Shown piece after piece: positions 6,886 to 16,160 of a stretch of 64,000 nt of DNA (positions are counted from its first letter, which is position 1; each line of letters begins with the position of its first letter). The stretch comes from an uncultured Fodinibius sp. (lineage in GTDB: Bacteria; Bacteroidota; Rhodothermia; Balneolales; Balneolaceae). The DNA lies in assembly GCA_913056235.1 (NCBI GenBank), contig CAJXMW010000001.1:1116001-1180000 (forward strand), written 5' to 3'. A program made the translations under genes and the position numbers. The notes under the pieces were generated by a model. It saw only the letters and a list, made by a program, of their open reading frames with translations. It was not told the DNA's origin and searched no databases.

Positions 6886-9363
6886 ATGAGTAGTCAAAGT
6901 GAACAGCGAATAGAAGATCTTGGAAATATAATGCGTGCGCTGGCCGATGTATGGCCGGCCGATCGTGATAACGTAGCAGTTGCCGGGGCTCAGTTTGAAG
7001 AGTTTATTTCTACCTTTGAAGAGGACCCCGGACAATTGCAGCGGCTTATCGATATGGCATGGAAGGGGTTGAAATATCTTTTCCAAGAGGACGATTATTT
7101 TATAAGTGTTAAGACAGCCACAATGCAGGCTGTCAATACGATTCGTGAATATTTGGTACATGAAGGTAATATAGAGGTCGAGGTTTTTGAGAAGGCTTAT
7201 GATGATCTTGTAGATGCGTTGGCCGGAGAAAAAGAATCAGCGGATGAATTGATAGGGCTTGATGAGGAATCCTCGAAGTCATCTGATTCGTCTGAAGTAC
7301 CAAATATCGATGAGTCTAAAACACTAAACGATTTGGCCTCTTATATAATGGGGCTGGAAGAAGATGATGCATCAGGCGAATATATAGAAAGTTTAAATGC
7401 TATTACGGTTGCAGTAATTTCTAATGTACGACCGGATGTTGCAAAGGTTTTGGAAGATGTTAAGCAGCAACTTGACAATGTCCGCAAGGAGGGGCCGGAA
7501 GAGCATGTAGGATGGTTGCAGGAGATCGCATCAATTACTGAAAAAGCTATTGAAATTGAAGAAAATGAGGAGTGGGAGGAGAACAAAAACGTAGAAGCTG
7601 AAGCAGAGTCCCTTTCAGATAACAATGATGCAGATGATCTTTCGGAAGAGTTGGATTCGTTATCTGAAGAGTTTTATATCCCTGATGACATTGATACTGC
7701 CATGGTAGGGGAGTTTATTACTGAGTGCACCGAGCTTTTGGAAATGGCGGAAGGCGCCTTGCTGGATTTGGAAGAGAATCCGGATGACAGCGAGCTTATT
7801 AATAAAGTATTCCGAGCATTTCACACTATCAAAGGCACCTCAGCTTTTATGGGACTGGATCCCATGTCGGAATTCACCCACCACCTTGAAACGGTTCTAA
7901 GTATGGTGCGGGATGGTGAAATCAATTTTGATGTGGCATGCGCAGATATCTCATTGGAGGCTATCGATATTATTACCAAGATGCTTGATGTCGTTGAAGG
8001 TGCGGAGGGAGGGGATCATTTGCCAAAACCATTAAACTTTGAACGATTAACGAAGGTTCTACACCGTGTAGCAGATGAAAAAGTGGCTCCCCAAAAAGCA
8101 CTGGAAGCTGCAGGTGGTATAGAATATGGAAATTCGCAGACTACAGAAGAGTTATTGGCCGAAACTGAGGGAGAAAAAACAAATGGGACCTCCAAAGACA
8201 ATTCGGATGACAGTCAAACGGAATCATCGGTACGGGTAAATGTTACCAGGTTGGATCAGCTCATTGATATGGTGGGAGAATTGGTCATTGCTCATTCAGT
8301 TGTAGCACAGGACGAAAGTATTCCTGACCATTCTGAGCTGCAGAAGAAAATCAACCATACCAGCAAAATTTTGCGAGAACTCCAGGATACGAGTTTGGCA
8401 CTACGGATGGTACCTTTGAAAGCCACGTTTCATAAGATGAATCGATTGGTTCGGGATTTGTCGCGAAAAGCAGGCAAGTCAGTTAAGCTTTCAACCTTTG
8501 GGGAAGAGACCGAAATAGATCGTAATATGGTGGATATCATTAATGAGCCGCTTGTACACATGGTTCGTAATGCTATTGATCATGGGATTGAAACGCCGGA
8601 AGAGCGAGCAGCATCGGGAAAGCCAGAGGAGGCTCAAGTATGGCTGCGAGCATCGCAGGAAGGGGGAAAGGTTGTTATAGAGATTGAAGATGACGGAAAA
8701 GGAATAAATAAAGAAAAAGTATTAGAAAAAGCAGTTTCCAAGGGGCTTATTGATCCCAATCAAAAGATGACCGATAAAGAGATTTATAATCTCATTTTCT
8801 TGCCTGGATTTTCTTCCACCGACGAAGTGACGGACTTGTCGGGGCGGGGCGTAGGAATGGATGTCGTCAGGAAATCGATTGAAGATCTTAAAGGAAAGGT
8901 TGATATAGAATCGGAAGAGGGTAGGGGGACGAAGATCATTATTGAATTGCCGTTTACTCTTGCTATTACCGATGGAATGCTCGTTCGTGTTGGTTCGCAG
9001 CGTTTTATAGTGCCAATACTTAATATTGATCGAGCATTCAGGGCGCAGAGCGAAGATTTGTTTACAGTAATGGGTAAATCAGAAAAGGTTTCTATACGCG
9101 GCGAAACGGTCCCCGTTATTCGATTACATGACCATTTCAATATTAGTGATGGGATTGAAGATTTAATGGATGGTACGTTGTTGGCAATACGAAATGCTAA
9201 TAAAAAATATGCCTTACTGGTAGATGAAGTAATAGGGCAGCAGCAACTGGTAGGAAAGTCTATAAATATGGTTGCCCAGATGGATCATATCTCAGGAGGA
9301 GCCATTTTAGGTGATGGTACCGTAGGGCTTATTCTGGATACGGCGGCATTGATACAAAATTAG
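6886..9363 (+). CDS. cheA: Chemotaxis histidine kinase CheA with extended N-terminus
   Basis: 825 aa, longer than usual. The phosphotransfer (HPt) domain is not at the N-terminus but around residues 275-390, with FHTIKGTSAFMG placing the phospho-His at 313. Two helical segments of unknown role precede it (1-110 and about 148-235), joined by acidic linkers. No obvious P2 CheY-docking domain lies between the HPt and the dimerisation domain. P3 begins near 448 (VNVTRLDQLIDMVGEL). The ATPase has an N-box around 553 (HMVRNAIDHGIE), DDGKGI and GRGVGMD. The CheW-like P5 domain fills 665-825. It takes phosphate from ATP at chemoreceptor arrays and passes it to CheY and CheB. Confidence 0.93.
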   Translation: MSSQSEQRIEDLGNIMRALADVWPADRDNVAVAGAQFEEFISTFEEDPGQLQRLIDMAWKGLKYLFQEDDYFISVKTATMQAVNTIREYLVHEGNIEVEVFEKAYDDLVDALAGEKESADELIGLDEESSKSSDSSEVPNIDESKTLNDLASYIMGLEEDDASGEYIESLNAITVAVISNVRPDVAKVLEDVKQQLDNVRKEGPEEHVGWLQEIASITEKAIEIEENEEWEENKNVEAEAESLSDNNDADDLSEELDSLSEEFYIPDDIDTAMVGEFITECTELLEMAEGALLDLEENPDDSELINKVFRAFHTIKGTSAFMGLDPMSEFTHHLETVLSMVRDGEINFDVACADISLEAIDIITKMLDVVEGAEGGDHLPKPLNFERLTKVLHRVADEKVAPQKALEAAGGIEYGNSQTTEELLAETEGEKTNGTSKDNSDDSQTESSVRVNVTRLDQLIDMVGELVIAHSVVAQDESIPDHSELQKKINHTSKILRELQDTSLALRMVPLKATFHKMNRLVRDLSRKAGKSVKLSTFGEETEIDRNMVDIINEPLVHMVRNAIDHGIETPEERAASGKPEEAQVWLRASQEGGKVVIEIEDDGKGINKEKVLEKAVSKGLIDPNQKMTDKEIYNLIFLPGFSSTDEVTDLSGRGVGMDVVRKSIEDLKGKVDIESEEGRGTKIIIELPFTLAITDGMLVRVGSQRFIVPILNIDRAFRAQSEDLFTVMGKSEKVSIRGETVPVIRLHDHFNISDGIEDLMDGTLLAIRNANKKYALLVDEVIGQQQLVGKSINMVAQMDHISGGAILGDGTVGLILDTAALIQN

Positions 9364-9456
9364 ATTTTTATAGCAGGTTTTTAGCTGCCTAAAAAGAAAG
9401 AATAGATTATTAATGAGATGCCATAAGGTGTAGGCATTTTGTAAAAACAATAGAGA

Positions 9457-10242
9457 ATGAATTTAAAACCAACTGAATTCAAGAAAATACAAACTAAGAT
9501 TTATGACTATTGCGGAATAAATCTACACGAAGGGAAACAAGCTCTCGTCCGATCGAGAGTTATGAAACGCATTCGAAAGCTGGGGGTACAAAACTTTTCT
9601 CATTACTTAGATTATCTTGAAAATGATTCTTCAGGCGAAGAATTTTTGGCATTAGTTGATGTATTAACAACTAATAAGACGAGCTTTTTTAGAGAAAGTC
9701 AGCACTTCGATTTTATATGTGAATATGTTTTGCCCCAAATAAATGGGCGGCAGGTAAAATGGTGGTCGGCTGGTTGTTCATCAGGAGAAGAGGCGATAAG
9801 CAGCTCTATTATTATTAGGGAGAATATTAATCCTCAATCGGTTAAAATTTTAGGAACTGACATTTCTCGTGATGTAATAAACACAGCAAAACGAGGAGTA
9901 TATTCGGAAAAGTCCGTAAAAGGTATATCACCAAGATTAATCAGTAAATATTTTCACAAGGTAAATGAGGGACAGTATCAGATTACAGAAAAGGTTCGCA
10001 AGATGATTACATACGGCCGATTGAACCTTAAAAAGAAATGGCCACTGGATGGTCCTTTTCAAGTGATTATGTGCCGTAATGTGATGATTTATTTTAATCG
10101 AGAAACACAGCAAAAGTTAGTTGCTCGGTTCCGGGAAATCTTAGAACCAGGAGGATATCTTTTTTTAGGGCACTCAGAGAGTATAGCAAGTGCAGACAGA
10201 AACTTTGAAAATATAAGTCCGGCCGTGTATCGGAAGAAATAA
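9457..10242 (+). CDS. cheR: Chemoreceptor glutamate methyltransferase CheR
   Basis: 261 aa, normal length. The N-terminal helical domain (FKKIQTKIYDYCGINLHEGK) is followed by the SAM-binding domain. Signature segments are TTNKTSFFRESQHFDF, WWSAGCSSGEEAISSS (SAM loop), ILGTDISRDVI and VIMCRNVMIYFN. It transfers methyl groups from S-adenosylmethionine to receptor glutamates for adaptation. Both chemoreceptors in the window end in an aromatic-x-x-aromatic tail that could tether it. It lies between cheA and cheD, with cheD starting 9 bases after its stop. Confidence 0.94.
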   Translation: MNLKPTEFKKIQTKIYDYCGINLHEGKQALVRSRVMKRIRKLGVQNFSHYLDYLENDSSGEEFLALVDVLTTNKTSFFRESQHFDFICEYVLPQINGRQVKWWSAGCSSGEEAISSSIIIRENINPQSVKILGTDISRDVINTAKRGVYSEKSVKGISPRLISKYFHKVNEGQYQITEKVRKMITYGRLNLKKKWPLDGPFQVIMCRNVMIYFNRETQQKLVARFREILEPGGYLFLGHSESIASADRNFENISPAVYRKK

Positions 10243-10251
10243 TCCCTTGGC

Positions 10252-10734
10252 ATGAAAACAGTAGTAGGTGTTAGTGATTTTAGAGTCTCTGCAAATACCG
10301 ATGAGACTATTATTACATATGCGCTGGGTAGTTGTTTGGGCATTGCTGCATACGACCCCACAATAAATGTTGGTGGATTATTGCATGTAATGCTTCCATT
10401 GTCGAAAGCTGACCCCGAAAAGGCAAAGCTGAAACCGGCTATGTATGTTGATACTGGGTTTCAGCTATTATTGGATGGGTTGTATGATTTAGGGGCAAAT
10501 AAGAGGAACATCAAAATTACGGTTGCGGGTGGAGCAAGTATGAGATCGAAAGACAGAGAAGACTATTTTAAAATTGGAAAACGGAATATTACGGTTCTTC
10601 GGAAGCTGCTCTGGAAAAATAGATTTATGATATCCAGTGGAGATGTAGGAGGAAATATTTCACGCACCATGGCAATGCGCATTGCTGACGGATACATCAC
10701 GATTAACAAAAAGCCAATTAATGCTAACAAATAA
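10252..10734 (+). CDS. cheD: Chemoreceptor glutamine deamidase CheD
   Basis: 160 aa. The catalytic Cys28 (YALGSCLGIAAYD) and His45 (GGLLHVMLP) are in place, along with the GGASM and FKIGKRNITVL segments typical of CheD. It deamidates selected receptor glutamines and, in B. subtilis and Thermotoga, binds CheC-type phosphatases. Two CheX-like phosphatases here make a comparable feedback possible. It follows cheR with a 9-base gap. Confidence 0.93.
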   Translation: MKTVVGVSDFRVSANTDETIITYALGSCLGIAAYDPTINVGGLLHVMLPLSKADPEKAKLKPAMYVDTGFQLLLDGLYDLGANKRNIKITVAGGASMRSKDREDYFKIGKRNITVLRKLLWKNRFMISSGDVGGNISRTMAMRIADGYITINKKPINANK

Positions 10735-10870
10735 GGCAGGGTATTAAATTCTTCTAATTCTTAAGATTAGTGATAATCTAATTGAATTCTGTAAGATTTG
10801 GTTCGATAACAAATGGTAACCGCTGAATTCGGATGATCAAAAAGAATTAATCGCAACAACTATTTTGGTG

Positions 10871-11256
10871 ATGAATATATTAGTTGTAGAAAATAATAGA
10901 ACTAAGGGTAAAGAAATTATACAAGTGCTCCATAAAATGGATTTAAATCTTGAAAATTTATATCAGGTCCATACTGGTAGTAAGGATTAGAAATCCTAAA
11001 AACATATCTGATTGATTTAATGCTTATTGACATAGATATATCAATAATTGGTGGTTTAGAAGTTCTTGGTAAAATGCGCACGGTCCCTGACTGTTCCGAG
11101 GTGCCGACAATTGTGATATCTTCGCGAAGAGATAAGAAATTATTTAATGCTGTTACAAGTAGTGGCCTTGGCTATCTTCATAAGCCATTTAGTTGGCGAA
11201 TGTTGCGACAAAAGATTTTAAAGTTTAAAAATGGCGATGTAGCATATGTCTTATAA
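10871..11256 (+). pseudogene. Frameshifted single-domain receiver (CheY-like)
   Basis: An ATG at 10871 opens MNILVVENNRTKGKE... and runs 39 codons to a TAG at 10988. The receiver continues in another frame from about 10984 as GLEILKTYLIDLMLIDIDIS, through VPTIVISSRRDK and LGYLHKPFSW, ending at 11256. One lost base near 10980 would restore a complete CheY-sized protein. The protein was already diverged: the acidic pair is EN instead of DD, and the MP and DG after the phosphoacceptor Asp are replaced. The 3' end overlaps the next gene by 11 bases, so the reading frame was once part of the operon. It could also be a sequencing error, but the degenerate active site favours decay. Confidence 0.75.
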
Positions 11257-11716
11257 AAGGGAAATATATGAAGCCGCAGAAAAAACGTTTGAGATAACAT
11301 GTTTTTTATTTCCGCTTGAAGAAGAAGAGGTGAGTAGTGAATCCCAGGAGCGGTTATTGTTGTCAAACATGCAGTCGGTGGTTGAGTTTAGTGGTGCAAT
11401 TGATGGGATGGTGATTATAACTCCATCAAAATCATTATTAAGTGCAATGGCGGGTAATATGTTGGCTATTGATGAGCCCAATGAAGCTGAAAAAGAAGAA
11501 GCTTTATGTGAGGTGGCAAATATTATCAGTGGAAATATAGCTCCCATTTTTAGTAAAGAAGGAGATATATGTTACATAAGTCCGCCACAGCTTTTTGATA
11601 GTAGAGAAAAGTTGACAAAAAAGATCAGAGATTCTTTGAAAGAAACAGTTCGAATATTTTTGGACGAAGGTATTGCTGATATCGAAGTTCATTATCAAGC
11701 TCAGGAGAAACCATGA
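11246..11716 (+). CDS. Second CheX/CheC-family phosphatase-like protein
   Basis: 156 aa. The E-x-x-N signature appears in CEVANIISGNIAPIF (Glu89, Asn92), preceded by VIITPSKSLLSAMAGNML, a typical CheX/CheC strand-helix. The N-terminal 40 residues are more divergent (TFEITCFLFPLEEEEVS). It probably dephosphorylates a CheY-like protein. Its translation is coupled to the frameshifted receiver (11-base overlap) and to cheB (ATGA overlap). With the receiver broken, its original partner may be lost and it may act on the other CheY proteins. Confidence 0.7.
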   Translation: MSYKREIYEAAEKTFEITCFLFPLEEEEVSSESQERLLLSNMQSVVEFSGAIDGMVIITPSKSLLSAMAGNMLAIDEPNEAEKEEALCEVANIISGNIAPIFSKEGDICYISPPQLFDSREKLTKKIRDSLKETVRIFLDEGIADIEVHYQAQEKP

Positions 11717-12768
11717 TAAAAGTATTAGTAATTGACGATTCGGCATTAGTTAGAAAACTTCTTACCAAAGAGCTGGAAAAAGAAAAAGATATCAAAGTGG
11801 TAGGTACAGCTATCGATCCCTATGTGGCACGGAAAAAAATTGCTGAGCTCGATCCCGATGTACTAACATTGGATCTTGAAATGCCCCGGATGGATGGTCT
11901 CTCCTTTTTGTCAAAAATTATGAAGCATCATCCTATGCCGGTGGTAGTTATTAGTTCATTGACTCCTGCAAATAGTGAGAATGCGTTGACAGCGCTCCGG
12001 TTGGGAGCTGTAGATGTAATTTGTAAGCCCGGTTCGGCTTATTCAACGAAAGAGATTACGAGAGAAATTATCAAATCGGTCCGTACGGCTTCGGTGGCAA
12101 CTGTACAAAAAACGACCACAAAACTGACGGAGAAAAAACAGGTTGGTAATACAGATAGATATTCAACCAACGCTCGATTAAAGACGACCACAAAAAAGTT
12201 GATTGCAATAGGGTCGTCGACAGGCGGAACAAAGGCACTTGAAGAAATTTTGCCGGCCTTACCGCCACGCTTGCCGGGTACAGTTATTGTGCAACATATG
12301 CCTCCTGTTTTTACAAAGAGTTTTGCCGAACGCTTAAACAGTGTTTGTAGAGTCAATGTTAAGGAAGCCGAAAACGGAGATTGGATTCAGCCGGGACAAG
12401 TGCTCATTGCCCCTGGGAATTATCATATGCTTGTGCAGAAAAAAGGGGCAAAATATTATACGAAGATTAAACAAGGACCTCCCGTTCACCATCATCGTCC
12501 CAGTGTGGATGTAATGTTTAATTCAGTAGCTGAGGCTGTAGGTGTTAATGCAACAGGGATTATCTTAACGGGGATGGGATCAGATGGAGCGAAAGGACTC
12601 AAAAAGATGAGAGATAATGGAGCTCATACCATCGGTCAAAATGAAAATACGTGTGTGGTTTATGGAATGCCGAAGGTAGCTCAAGAAGTTGGTGCCGTTG
12701 CTGAAGTTTTACCGCTATCACAAATTGCAGAGGCCATTGTTGCCAGAACAAAGGGAAAAGTTGTTTAA
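11713..12768 (+). CDS. cheB: Chemotaxis response regulator / protein-glutamate methylesterase CheB
   Basis: 351 aa. Receiver domain 1-125 (VLVIDDSALVRK; phosphoacceptor Asp54 in LTLDLEMPRMDG; Lys in CKPGS), a linker with many Thr/Lys, then the methylesterase domain from about 160. The catalytic triad is visible: Ser169 (IGSSTGGT), His195 (VQHMPP) and Asp291 (MGSDGAKG). Phosphorylation by CheA activates demethylation of the receptors. It overlaps the preceding gene by four bases. It also carries the motif GQNENTCVVYGMP typical of CheB. Confidence 0.95.
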   Translation: MIKVLVIDDSALVRKLLTKELEKEKDIKVVGTAIDPYVARKKIAELDPDVLTLDLEMPRMDGLSFLSKIMKHHPMPVVVISSLTPANSENALTALRLGAVDVICKPGSAYSTKEITREIIKSVRTASVATVQKTTTKLTEKKQVGNTDRYSTNARLKTTTKKLIAIGSSTGGTKALEEILPALPPRLPGTVIVQHMPPVFTKSFAERLNSVCRVNVKEAENGDWIQPGQVLIAPGNYHMLVQKKGAKYYTKIKQGPPVHHHRPSVDVMFNSVAEAVGVNATGIILTGMGSDGAKGLKKMRDNGAHTIGQNENTCVVYGMPKVAQEVGAVAEVLPLSQIAEAIVARTKGKVV

Positions 12769-12804
12769 TGAAGGTGCTCATTTTTTACTAAAACCATTGT
12801 AGCT

Positions 12805-13173
12805 ATGGATATTAAAATTTTGGTGGTGGATGATAGTCCAATAATGCGAAAAGTAATTGAGCGAACCTTTAATATCTGTGGTTATGAAAGTACCTCAATA
12901 TTTGAGGCATGTAATGGTGAAGAGGGCCTAGAAATTTTAGATCAGCATTCCATTGATTTGCTTATAGTAGATATCAATATGCCTATCATGGATGGGGTGC
13001 AGATGCTAAAAGAGGTTAAGAAAAAAGATCAGACCAAAGAAATTCCCGTACTCATTATTTCAGCGGAGAGTAATGAAGAGAGAATAGAAAGGTTGAGCCG
13101 TTTTGGTGCAACTTTTATCCACAAACCGTTTACGCCAGAAAAGCTGAAGACAAAAATGGAACAGCTTATCTGA
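12805..13173 (+). CDS. cheY: CheY-type response regulator (canonical length)
   Basis: 122 aa, one receiver domain and nothing else, the size of classical CheY. Acidic pair in VVDDSPIMRK, phosphoacceptor Asp56 (IVDINMPIMDG), Ser in LIISAES, Lys in IHKPFTPEK. It is the last gene of the che operon, just before the sigma-28 promoter of cheW. By length it is the better candidate for the motor-binding CheY. FliM in this window lacks the usual docking peptide, so the contact site is unclear. Confidence 0.87.
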   Translation: MDIKILVVDDSPIMRKVIERTFNICGYESTSIFEACNGEEGLEILDQHSIDLLIVDINMPIMDGVQMLKEVKKKDQTKEIPVLIISAESNEERIERLSRFGATFIHKPFTPEKLKTKMEQLI

Positions 13174-13207
13174 CTTTGGATAGAAGAAAATTCCTTTCAA
13201 AAATTAT

Positions 13208-13234
13208 TTAAGAAGTTCATCAGAGAGACGATAA
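13208..13234 (+). promoter_or_regulatory. Sigma-28 (FliA) type promoter for cheW-mcp
   Basis: TTAA, 15-base spacer, GACGATAA, 96 bases before the cheW start codon. The boxes are identical to those before the cheY operon and motA. Confidence 0.72.
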
Positions 13235-13329
13235 GAGTACTGTAATTTAGGAGCGGTACAACTACTTATCTAATTAAATGGAGTTCATTCAGTTAGGTAG
13301 TCACAAATATCTTAATAGAATTTTTTGTT

Positions 13330-13842
13330 ATGAGTGAAGCAGCAACTAAAGAAAAAGAAGTGGATAGCCAACCTGATGTGGATGTAGAAGGGGGTAAATT
13401 CTTGACGTTCTTTCTTGGGGATGAAGAGTATGCCATCGAGATTCTGAAAGTACAAGAAATTATTGGACTAATGACCATAACTCCGGTCCCCAAAATGCCA
13501 AACTATATAAGGGGAGTGCTAAATCTACGCGGCAAAATTGTGCCCGTAATGAATTTGCGTACTCGTTTTGGTCTCGAAGAAATTGAGGATACCGATGAGA
13601 CCTGTATTATCGTCATTCAGAATAAAGAGTATCTGATGGGGGTCTTGGTCGATAAAGTTTCAGAGGTGGTTGATATAGCAACTTCAGAAATTGAGGATGT
13701 TCCTTCTATAGGCACAGGAGAGCAAAGCGAATATTTGGCCGGCATCGGGAAAACAGATGATTCGGTGAAGATGCTTTTGGAAGTCGATAAAGTGCTTTTT
13801 GAGGTGCCTCAGAAGGTATTGGATAGTTCAAATAAAGAATAA
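13330..13842 (+). CDS. cheW: Chemotaxis coupling protein CheW
   Basis: 170 aa with a single CheW domain (residues 22-160). Typical segments: FFLGDEEYAIEILKVQEII, VPKMPNYIRGVLNLRGKIVP, MNLRTRFGL and GVLVDKVSEVVDI. The first 20 residues are an acidic leader. It links chemoreceptors to CheA. It starts a transcription unit with its own sigma-28-type promoter and is followed by the first chemoreceptor after 43 bases. Confidence 0.95.
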   Translation: MSEAATKEKEVDSQPDVDVEGGKFLTFFLGDEEYAIEILKVQEIIGLMTITPVPKMPNYIRGVLNLRGKIVPVMNLRTRFGLEEIEDTDETCIIVIQNKEYLMGVLVDKVSEVVDIATSEIEDVPSIGTGEQSEYLAGIGKTDDSVKMLLEVDKVLFEVPQKVLDSSNKE

Positions 13843-13885
13843 ATACAGGTAAAAGGTTTTAATAATATAAAAATAGGATGATACC

Positions 13886-15898
13886 ATGAGTTTTTTGAAT
13901 AAACTAACAGGCGGTTCTGGTTCTAATTCCGGAGATAATAATTGGACCATTGGCAGAAGAATTACAACGCTTACTGCTACGGGTGTTACTATAACTCTTT
14001 TAGTGGGAGCGATAGCATTTTATGCCTTAAATGCAATTGATGGATATAGCAATACTCTTGTTGATGTTTATGTATCAAAATGGGGGAGTTCACAGGCATT
14101 AGATCAAACTATTCGGAAGTCCAATAATGAATTTTTGCACTATGCTCAAAGTAATGAAGATGAGTATTTCGAGCAGGCAATCGGACGTTTCCCAAAAATA
14201 AATGGAGAAATTGAAGAAATTAAAGAGGTTTTAAAAGGGGGTTCTTATCCTGTCCTTAAGGAAAAGGTAGCGGCGCTGAAAGAAGAGTCTGCACTATATC
14301 GTACAAGTTTGGAAGAATACCATGCTGCAGCAGAACAAATTAGAAAAGATGGAGCTAAAGTTGAGTTGCTTTCACAGGATATAAAAAGTGCACTGGGTAG
14401 CTATTTGGCTAATAGCAATGCGGTGATGACGAAAGGAGTTGCAGGCGTTCGGGCAGAGGTCATGGATAATGGCCGTCGTTTGTGGAAGGTAAGGATAGAA
14501 AATACAGAGGATCGCTGGCAAGAAATAACCAAAACGTATGCTAATGCTCATCAGGAGTTGACAGATATTCGCAATCAAGTAGAACCTGATACCGAACGCC
14601 GAGAAGCATTGGATAATGCTATCAATTATCTAGGTCAAATTGTTGATGCCACGGATAATATGGCAGCGCATAATAAAAAGCTTTTAGATGCGGAACATAA
14701 CAACAATTCTGCCTATGATAAGCTCATAAAAGATGCTAATATTGTAGCTGAAGCAGCCGAACAGGGAGCAAGGGATCAGGCTGATTTGGTAGCTGCTACA
14801 GTCTCACAAAATTTGTGGATAATATCGATTGTGGGGATTATTGCAGTTATAATAGCACTTTTATTTGGATTATATATCGGACGCTCTATCAATACTACAC
14901 TTAAGAGTATGATTGTGCGCCTTAGTGGAGGTGCAAGTCAGGTTGACGATTCGGCTGATCAGTTATCACAATCCAGCCAGGAGCTGGCGGAGAGTGCCAG
15001 CGAGCAGGCGGCAAGCCTTGAAGAGACGACGTCATCCCTGGAAGAGATTTCCTCTCAGTTGAAGCAGACCGATCAAAACTCGGCAGAAGCTGAGACTGCC
15101 ATGGAAGAAGCTAAACCGATGGTTGAGGAAGGTGTTGAGGCAATGAATCGCATGAAGGATGCTATGGAAGATATCAAAGAATCTTCTGATCAAACCTCAA
15201 AGATTATTGATACAATTGATGATATTGCTTTCCAGACTAATTTGTTAGCACTCAATGCGGCCGTTGAAGCTGCCCGTGCTGGTGAAGCTGGTAAGGGTTT
15301 TGCGGTGGTTGCTGAGGAAGTACGTAATTTGGCACAACGCAGCGCTGAAGCTGCTCAGAACACCTCAGAACTTATTGAAAGTTCACAAGAAAGTTCTAAG
15401 CGGGGTGCAAGGGTAGCTGACGAAGTTTCTCAAAATTTGGAGAAGATCGAACAAAGCGTAAATAATGTAAGTACGCTAGTGGTGGAAATTTCTGCCGCTT
15501 CCCAGGAGCAGTCAAGTGGTGTACAGCAGATTAACTCGGCGATGTCTGAAATGGATGAGGCTGTGCAAGGCAATGCTTCGTCATCCGAGGAGTCGGCCAG
15601 CTCTGCGGAAGAGCTTTCTTCACAAGCAAAAGAATTAAACCACATAGTGGCTGAGCTTAAATCATTAGTAGGAGGTATCGATAATGCTGAAAATTTAACT
15701 GACAAATGGCAAGCGGAGTCGAATAGTTATTCAAATGGGACAAGATCTAACGGGAGTAACGGATTCCAAAAGAAAAATAAGCAAAAAGGCAGGGAGCGTA
15801 CTCACAGCCCGAAAAATAAGAATGGGTCACACTCACAAAATAAGGATGATGGCCGTGAATTGATTCCATTTGATGAAGATGATTTCAGCGGATTTTAA
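13886..15898 (+). CDS. Methyl-accepting chemotaxis protein 1
   Basis: 670 aa. A short cytosolic leader, a first membrane helix (about 30-54), a mostly helical periplasmic domain (55-305) and a second membrane helix (309-332, [19 protein letters not shown]). The sequence then passes almost directly into the signalling coiled coil ([20 protein letters not shown]); I see no normal HAMP domain. The hairpin tip [20 protein letters not shown] and [13 protein letters not shown] is standard. After the coiled coil comes a polar, basic linker ending in DEDDFSGF. The last five residues fit the aromatic-x-x-aromatic CheR-tether pattern. It shares a nearly identical core with the next receptor. The ligand is unknown. 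Confidence 0.93.
   Translation: MSFLNKLTGGSGSNSGDNNWTIGRRITTLTATGVTITLLVGAIAFYALNAIDGYSNTLVDVYVSKWGSSQALDQTIRKSNNEFLHYAQSNEDEYFEQAIGRFPKINGEIEEIKEVLKGGSYPVLKEKVAALKEESALYRTSLEEYHAAAEQIRKDGAKVELLSQDIKSALGSYLANSNAVMTKGVAGVRAEVMDNGRRLWKVRIENTEDRWQEITKTYANAHQELTDIRNQVEPDTERREALDNAINYLGQIVDATDNMAAHNKKLLDAEHNNNSAYDKLIKDANIVAEAAEQGARDQADLVAATVSQNLWIISIVGIIAVIIALLFGLYIGRSINTTLKSMIVRLSGGASQVDDSADQLSQSSQELAESASEQAASLEETTSSLEEISSQLKQTDQNSAEAETAMEEAKPMVEEGVEAMNRMKDAMEDIKESSDQTSKIIDTIDDIAFQTNLLALNAAVEAARAGEAGKGFAVVAEEVRNLAQRSAEAAQNTSELIESSQESSKRGARVADEVSQNLEKIEQSVNNVSTLVVEISAASQEQSSGVQQINSAMSEMDEAVQGNASSSEESASSAEELSSQAKELNHIVAELKSLVGGIDNAENLTDKWQAESNSYSNGTRSNGSNGFQKKNKQKGRERTHSPKNKNGSHSQNKDDGRELIPFDEDDFSGF
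15323..15387 (+). repeat. 65-bp exact repeat shared by the two chemoreceptor genes (copy 1)
   Basis: These 65 bases, coding for the hairpin-tip region, are identical to 17640-17704 in the second receptor gene, including synonymous positions. Similarity continues on both sides with scattered differences. It reflects paralogy, possibly with gene conversion. Confidence 0.85.
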
Positions 15899-15952
15899 AG
15901 TCAATAGAATTCGAGTCTAAGCGAATATTCCTTATAACCCAATAGTCCTTAA

Positions 15953-15986
15953 AGTGTTACCCTGGATAAGGGTAGCACTTTTTTTA
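15953..15986 (+). terminator. Rho-independent terminator after mcp1
   Basis: AGTGTTACCC pairs with GGGTAGCACT (one G-U pair), with a short loop, followed by a run of T (about 15979-15985). It ends the cheW-mcp1 transcript 55 bases after the stop codon. Confidence 0.88.
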
Positions 15987-16025
15987 TTTGTTCGTCATTT
16001 GATTGAAAAGATTTCTCTATTTCAT

Positions 16026-16052
16026 TTAAGAAAGAAATTTGCCCGCCGATAA
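16026..16052 (+). promoter_or_regulatory. Sigma-28 (FliA) type promoter for mcp2
   Basis: TTAA, 15-base spacer, GCCGATAA, an exact match to the classical -10 box of the flagellar sigma factor. It lies 109 bases before the mcp2 start, just after the mcp1 terminator. Confidence 0.8.
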
Positions 16053-16160
16053 AATATTGACAAGCAGGAAATAAGACTGGTTAAGGTTAATTCAAACGTG
16101 GATTTAAAATGTCACGGTTCATATGCCGGTAAATTCCACATCACAGTTTAAATACTATTT

